Positions 58,931 to 64,000 of a DNA stretch of 64,000 nucleotides are shown one piece after another. The stretch lies in NCBI GenBank assembly GCA_021234155.1, contig JAJEKV010000037.1:1544171-1608170 (forward strand), read 5' to 3'. The notes below the pieces were generated by a model. The model had not been told where the DNA came from. It worked only from the letters and a program-made list of their open reading frames with translations, and did no database searches. Within the stretch, counting starts at the first letter, position 1; the number at the start of each line of letters is the position of its first letter. Made by a program: the position numbers and the translations under genes. This DNA is from Isoetes taiwanensis (Eukaryota; Streptophyta; Lycopodiopsida; Isoetales; Isoetaceae).

Positions 58931-60642
58931 ATCGATGCTGCTATGGGATAGTTGCGCTTGCAAAAATAGTCTGGCATTTTCCCAATGAGTCAAGAGCTTG
59001 TTCAGTAACATTTTTGAACAACCATTTACTCCTGTATGTTTTTACTTAGAAAATGTACAAATCACATGCATCGATTCATCTGGAGTCATTTGCTGGCAAC
59101 CAGAATTTGTGCACTTCAAATACATCCTGCACTTTGGAATATGCCAGAAATTTTATCAAGCAAAAAGGGACTAAAAAGGGGCATTCAATTCAACATGCAT
59201 TTGTAGTTCATACCTGTTATGCAAAGGGATCATGGACATACAGCTGTTTCTTCACTCTAACTAAATTAAGCTCTCAGACTTGCACCCTAGTTTGATAGAA
59301 TGGGTATCCACATCTAGCAAGACTTCAGTGCATGTATGTGCTACATATCCACCTCTAAACAATTGCTTCCATATGGTGTTTGCAGGAACCAAGTATAACA
59401 TAGATTTCCATCTAAACTTTAGATATACACTCGCCACTATGAGTGTATAGGCAAATGGGCATACAATCAGCATTCAAACCTCTCATGCTTGCACAGTTAT
59501 GCAAGGAGATAGTATGAAAGTTTAGGCTTAATGGCTCTAGTCTAGGATATTTACATCCCATATTTTCATCCCTGCTCTGCATGTTCAAACCAAATCATGG
59601 CTGAAGGATTAGGCCACGAGCGTATATATGATATTCAATCCATACAAGCTACTTTAACACTGGCCTAGTTAACACTGTAGGTGGATGAATTCAGCAAGCA
59701 TTACATGATTTTGATAAAATCAAGGGGGCTAACCATATTGTGTGTCCCATAGAAAGCAGCAGATCCAGAAACTGGGCTTCGGAGATGCTAGTGGGGTTTC
59801 CAAAGCTCCTTTGCCATAGGAGTTCATAAAACTCATGGCATTCAAATTTATTATTTGCAAGACAATTGAAACTCCCTCGGCATCAAATCTGAAGATATAC
59901 AGTTGAAGAAAAAGCGAGTTTTGTTCGTCAAACCCTAGATATAAAAGCTTACATTGTAAAACCAAGAAGATAAAATGAGAAGCCGTTGTATCCAATGGCG
60001 CATACTTTTTGGAAAGGATGCCATAAGCAAATTCCATTCACCGGCCAGCACAAGTAAAGTTATCAATGCCTTTCCAATGCCTTTTCACATTTTGGAAAAC
60101 GAGAATTGTCACAGTGCAGCCGTTTGATCGAGATACCAACAAGGAGAAGCAGAAGTATTTTTGTAAAGGCAGCAAAGCTTAAGATCTGTGTTAACCCTAA
60201 ATAAAACATCAATCTATAGCCCAAAATCAATCTTGCTGACCCGTACAAAAAAAAATTACAAAGCTTTAAAGGTTGGAGAGGGAAGATGGAAAACGAATAT
60301 GGAAAAAAACGAAGGTTGGAATGAGGTGTGATTCAGTGTAATGCGTTGAAAAACCATAAAATTTGGAAAACGGCAACAAAGAAGGACACCAAAATTCTAT
60401 AGCCATTTCATATTATTGGAGCGGAGGTTATGTCGAATACGATGATCCATTCACGGGGTTGCGTCTTCTCCCATCTCCGTTCTATTTTCTTGGCCATTTT
60501 CTAATTTCCTCGACCCTTGATTTATGAAACTAGAGATTCAATGGTGGAGATTGATGCCACTTCAGATTTTGATTAGGTGGAAATTACACGTGGATAGGCT
60601 AGAATTTGAGGAAAGGCTGTAGGCCCGGTAGGGCTGGTGTGC

Positions 60643-60644
<2 letters not shown>

Positions 60645-60673
<29 letters not shown>

Positions 60674-60770
60674 ATGAGCTCATATTGAATCTAAAGTGAC
60701 AAATCTAAGTTCTCAATTCTAAAATTTAAAGTCTACTCAAATCATTCTAAACTAAATTCTAAATGCTTAC
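60645..60770. repeat. Poly-A tract plus repeat R (block copy 2, second site)
   Basis: About 26 A followed by CTAAAAT and repeat R ending CTTAC at 60766-60770. Confidence 0.8.
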
Positions 60771-62705
60771 TTTTTCGGCACAAGCTGGGGGTGGCTCGGA
60801 GGATTTCTTGAGATGATGAACCTGAGGCAAAGGTGTTAGTCATATAATCTAATTAAAGGCAAGGAGATATTTTGGGAAAAAAGGCAACTGCTTGCTAAAA
60901 AAAAGGCTAAAGTCGCAGAGAGATCTATAAATAGAACTGAAACTTTAGTTGGACATATCTCGGCAACCAAAGGTCGGATTGCGGCGACCTTTACCTCGTT
61001 GGAACCGGCTCGGAGTCTAGTTTCCGAATTGGGTGGCACATTCTGTGGTTCATCCGTATGAGGGAGTAATGGCCGAAAAGGTGACGAGGGGTCACAAAAT
61101 TACTACGGTGGCGACTTCACAGTTTTGTAACCAAGTCTTTATGATCCACAGTTGATCCCAGAGAAGTTATTCAGTTGAATAACAGAATTCTCAGTTTTGG
61201 AAAGAGCCACAAAGATCCTTTATAGTGTTCACAAATATGAGCCCGGTTAGGTGGTGAATTTGTACCAGAAGATCCTGTTCCCGGGTTTTAAAGTTGTTTG
61301 GATTAGCAGGTGCTTAGCGGTTTTGCGGGTAGAAAAGGCGGTTTAAGTATCAATTGGTATCGAGGCGTAAGTTGATCTTATCACGTGTTAGGCCTTATAC
61401 GTTTGAGATTTTGTATTAGCCAATTCGATGTTATAGGATGACTAAAAAGTTCAAAGAGGTTAACCCGGTTGGTTAAAAGCAGACTCTCGAGAAAGGAAGG
61501 AAGGAATTGTTGTTGTTCTTGATGCGGGGAAAGTAGAAAGGACAAAAGGCGAAAAAAGATTGTCTGGCGAAAGATATTGAGCAATGCTTTGTAAATGATC
61601 GAAAGATCCATCCTTAACTTGACAAAGAGAAGGCCCCTAAGAGATAGAGGCCGAATTGATTGGTCATCACGAAGGTAAGTAAACTAAACAAGTTTGTGTG
61701 TGCCTATAATTGCTAGTTTGAGCATAGTTTTGATTTGAGTTAAGAAAGGAGTTTCTTTTTCAAATGAATGTTGCTCTAGAGTTTAGAAGGGGCAAGCTGT
61801 GGCTTGCGGCCTGAAGCGGACCCTAGAATTGTTGGGCGGATGGTAAGTTTACCGGCCCTAAAGAAATCCTTTCAAAGCGGATAGTCGGGGTGACTAGCTT
61901 AGAAAGAAAGGTGGTTATTCCGGCCAAAGCGGATGGTCGATGGACTAGCTTTGGGAAGGTTATTATTCCGGCCAAGGATGGTCGGTGACTAGCTTTGGGA
62001 AAAGTGGACCTTCTGCAAAAGCGGATGATCCGAGTTCGATCGGTCTTGAGAACGAAAGGGGAGACATTATTCACTGCAAAGGCGGATGATCGAGTTCGAT
62101 CAATCTTGAGGAGCGGAGAAAAATAAATTATTTACGCAAAGGCCAGGATGATCGTGGACGTCGGTCTTGAGGCAGAAAAAGGAATTGTTAAGACCCATAA
62201 AGCGGATGATCGAGGGCGATCGGTCTTGAGGCAGGAAGGAATTATTCTGGCACAAGCTTCGGGGGAGTGGCTCGGAGGATTTGCGAGAGATGAACCTGAG
62301 AGGCAAAGGTGTTAGTCATATAATCTAATTAAAAGGCAAGGAGATATTTTGAGATATTTTGGCTAAAGTCGCAGAGAGATCTATAAATAGAACCAAAACT
62401 TCAGTTGGACATATCTCGGCAACCAGAGGTCGAATTGCGGCGAGGGGTCACAAAATTACTGCGGCGGCGACTTCACAGTTTTGTAACCAAGTCTTTATGA
62501 TCCACAGTCGATCCCTGAGAAGTTATTCAGTTGAATAACAGAATTCTCAGTTTTGGGAAGAGCCACAAAGATCCTTTATAGTGTTCACAAATATGAGCCC
62601 AGTTGGGTGGTGAATTTGTGCCAGAAAATCCTGTTCCCGGGTTTTAAAGTTGTTTGGATTAACCGTGCTTGACAGTTTTGCAGGTAGAAAAGACGGTTCG
62701 TATCA
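60771..62705 (+). mobile_element. Small LTR retrotransposon (block copy 2)
   Basis: 5' LTR 60771-61352, PBS 61355-61366, minisatellites about 61875-62242, 3' LTR about 62243-62705 ending CGTATCA, and target duplication CTTAC at 60766-60770 and 62706-62710. Here the 3' LTR is better preserved than in copy 1, and parts of the internal region are worse, so consensus quality varies independently in the two copies. Confidence 0.88.
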
Positions 62706-63271
62706 CTTACCATTCAACTCGTCAAGTTACATCTCTTAATGGCTCGTGTCCTTCTTGGCACCAGATTTTGCGAATCCTCATCCACATTTTCATTAACATT
62801 ATCTTCGATTGGAGATTCATACTCGGGATCGTCATGAACAGAATATTGATCATCATCATGTACAGGAGAATCTACCTCTTCCACATATGTACTATCTTCT
62901 TCGCTATCCTCTCCCTCAGACCAGAAGTAGATGCTTGACCAAAAATAGATACTTCTTTAACAATTACGACATGTTCCCACTCTGTTCCCTTCCCCATCCT
63001 AAAAAAGTCACATATAATTAAATATGAATACATGACATGTCTAATATGTCTGTAATGCATGACATCTTGTTGTCTACATAACAATAGAATGACCTTTAAT
63101 ACTACACGGGGCAAGAAACAATATTGTAAGAATGATATCTTGTTATAAAGTACACGGAGGTAGTATAATGTTATGATATTTTCATTCATGGCTCAATAGC
63201 ATGTGGAAAAATAACGAAAAGCGATGAGAATATCACTTAATGGTTCAAAGGGTAAGCATCTTTTATTCACT

Positions 63272-63935
63272 TTGGATATTAGGGTTTCGATTGAGCGTCT
63301 TTGAAGCTGAAGCTATATAAGCAACCGCGGCCCGACTATCTGAGATCCGATGTTGCCTCCTCTTTCACACCAATGTGGCGGCCATCTTTTACGCTAAAGC
63401 CATCTTGCAAATAGTAACAATGCATATAGGAAGTAAGAAAAAGAAACTATCGACATAAACACAGTTAACAACTTCCTAATATATCAAATCGAAAATGGAA
63501 TTGGATACAAAAATTGTTACCAAGACGGTTCCAAAATTATAAATAACGATGGAAGTCAAAGCGCAAGTGAATGGCGGCCGCGGAGGCTGTTAATGCGGAT
63601 AAAAGTTATAATAGCGAGAAGACAAAGCGGTGACAAATGATAATTTCAGGTAAAAAGTACCTTCTTTATTGCCGTCCTTACAATGGCATGCTTTTCGTTC
63701 AGTGGCACAATTGCCCCAAGTTCCTACACAATTGAAATATTATGACAAAGCCAACCACACAAAGCAAGTGAGCAATCCTTTTATCTTCATTATCAGTAAA
63801 AATATGATGGTTTTGTCACGAGAAAACTAGCGATAAGTTTCCTTATTCAAGAAAAAGGATGTTTCATTATATAAGTAAATAATCAATTAGCAAAAAAAAA
63901 CAGACCTGAAGTGCAACACCCCAATTGTTTAGTGC
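63272..63935 (-). CDS. Plant TPR-protein exons (block copy 2)
   Basis: Counterparts of 35219-35874: exon 63906-63935 (ALNNWGVALQ, intact), exon 63661-63723 (ELGAIVPLNEK, intact apart from one Ile/Val-type Ala codon change near 63686), exon about 63522-63585 (frame-broken, AATAGCACGATGG became AATAACGATGG) and exon about 63272-63397 (damaged). The window ends about 65 bp beyond the first exon. Confidence 0.55.
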
Positions 63936-64000
63936 CTGCAAGAAATGATGGAACCCTCCAGGTTATAATGGAACATAGGTCATAAGAATAAGGACATTTT

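Larger units (their letters stand above)
37758..64000. repeat. Tandem block, copy 2 (truncated by window)
   Basis: Direct repeat of 9919 to about 35960. Divergence from copy 1 is uneven. 37.8-55.87 kb and 59.74-63.9 kb differ every few tens of bases, mostly at CAG/CTG sites, while 55.88-59.74 kb and short islands (about 48.43-48.55, 48.66-48.84 and 50.88-51.06 kb) are nearly identical to copy 1. This patchiness suggests differing consensus quality within one contig rather than steady divergence. Frames in this copy are therefore more broken than in copy 1. Confidence 0.9.

Overview
The window is nuclear DNA of a land plant, most likely a seed-free plant such as a fern. The evidence is AT-rich intergenic DNA, GT-AG introns with CTAAC branch sites, PLS-type PPR gene remnants, an LRR receptor kinase, a plant TPR gene, a Helitron, LTR elements and many broken ORFs. 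Nothing in it looks bacterial. The species assignment is an inference.

Regions: (1) 1-5.35 kb is repeat-rich. It holds two clusters of a palindrome built on ATTCTCGACTCG plus its complement, a broken minus-strand gene with a ParB-like DGQH motif, a miRNA-like hairpin near 2.5 kb, and a block of foldback repeats at 2.7-3.86 kb. (2) 5.4-8.55 kb holds a long, frameshifted plus-strand gene of the DUF7869 (GHTHxDID) type, probably from a mobile element. (3) 9.92-37.76 kb is a block of about 27.8 kb that is repeated head-to-tail from 37.76 kb to the window end, where the second copy is cut off.

Each block copy holds, in order: a broken Helitron Rep/helicase gene; directly downstream on the same strand, a four-exon gene whose spliced product ends in a GIY-YIG nuclease domain; an arginine/glycine-rich first exon; an EDRF1-like gene fragment and a PPR pseudogene, lying between the arms of a 0.77-kb inverted repeat that carries LTR fragments; a mitochondrial-carrier exon; a decayed LRR receptor kinase; a small coding-free LTR retrotransposon with a 5-bp target duplication and an iMet-tRNA primer site; and exons of a conserved plant TPR gene. 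Copy 1 ends in a second PPR pseudogene that is cut at the block junction.

Most differences between the block copies are small substitutions and indels at CAG/CTG (CHG) sites, mainly in copy 2. Long stretches of copy 2 (about 55.9-59.7 kb) are nearly clean. This looks like methylation-linked consensus error rather than evolution, so many broken frames in copy 2 (and some homopolymer frameshifts elsewhere) are probably not biological. Lesions present in both copies, such as the kinase HHD/DSG changes and the in-frame TGA in the EDRF1-like gene, are more likely real.

The items most worth following up are the Helitron-adjacent spliced GIY-YIG gene, the tandem block with its predicted PPR junction, the exact 105-bp amplification of one PPR unit, and the hairpin and palindrome families at the left end.
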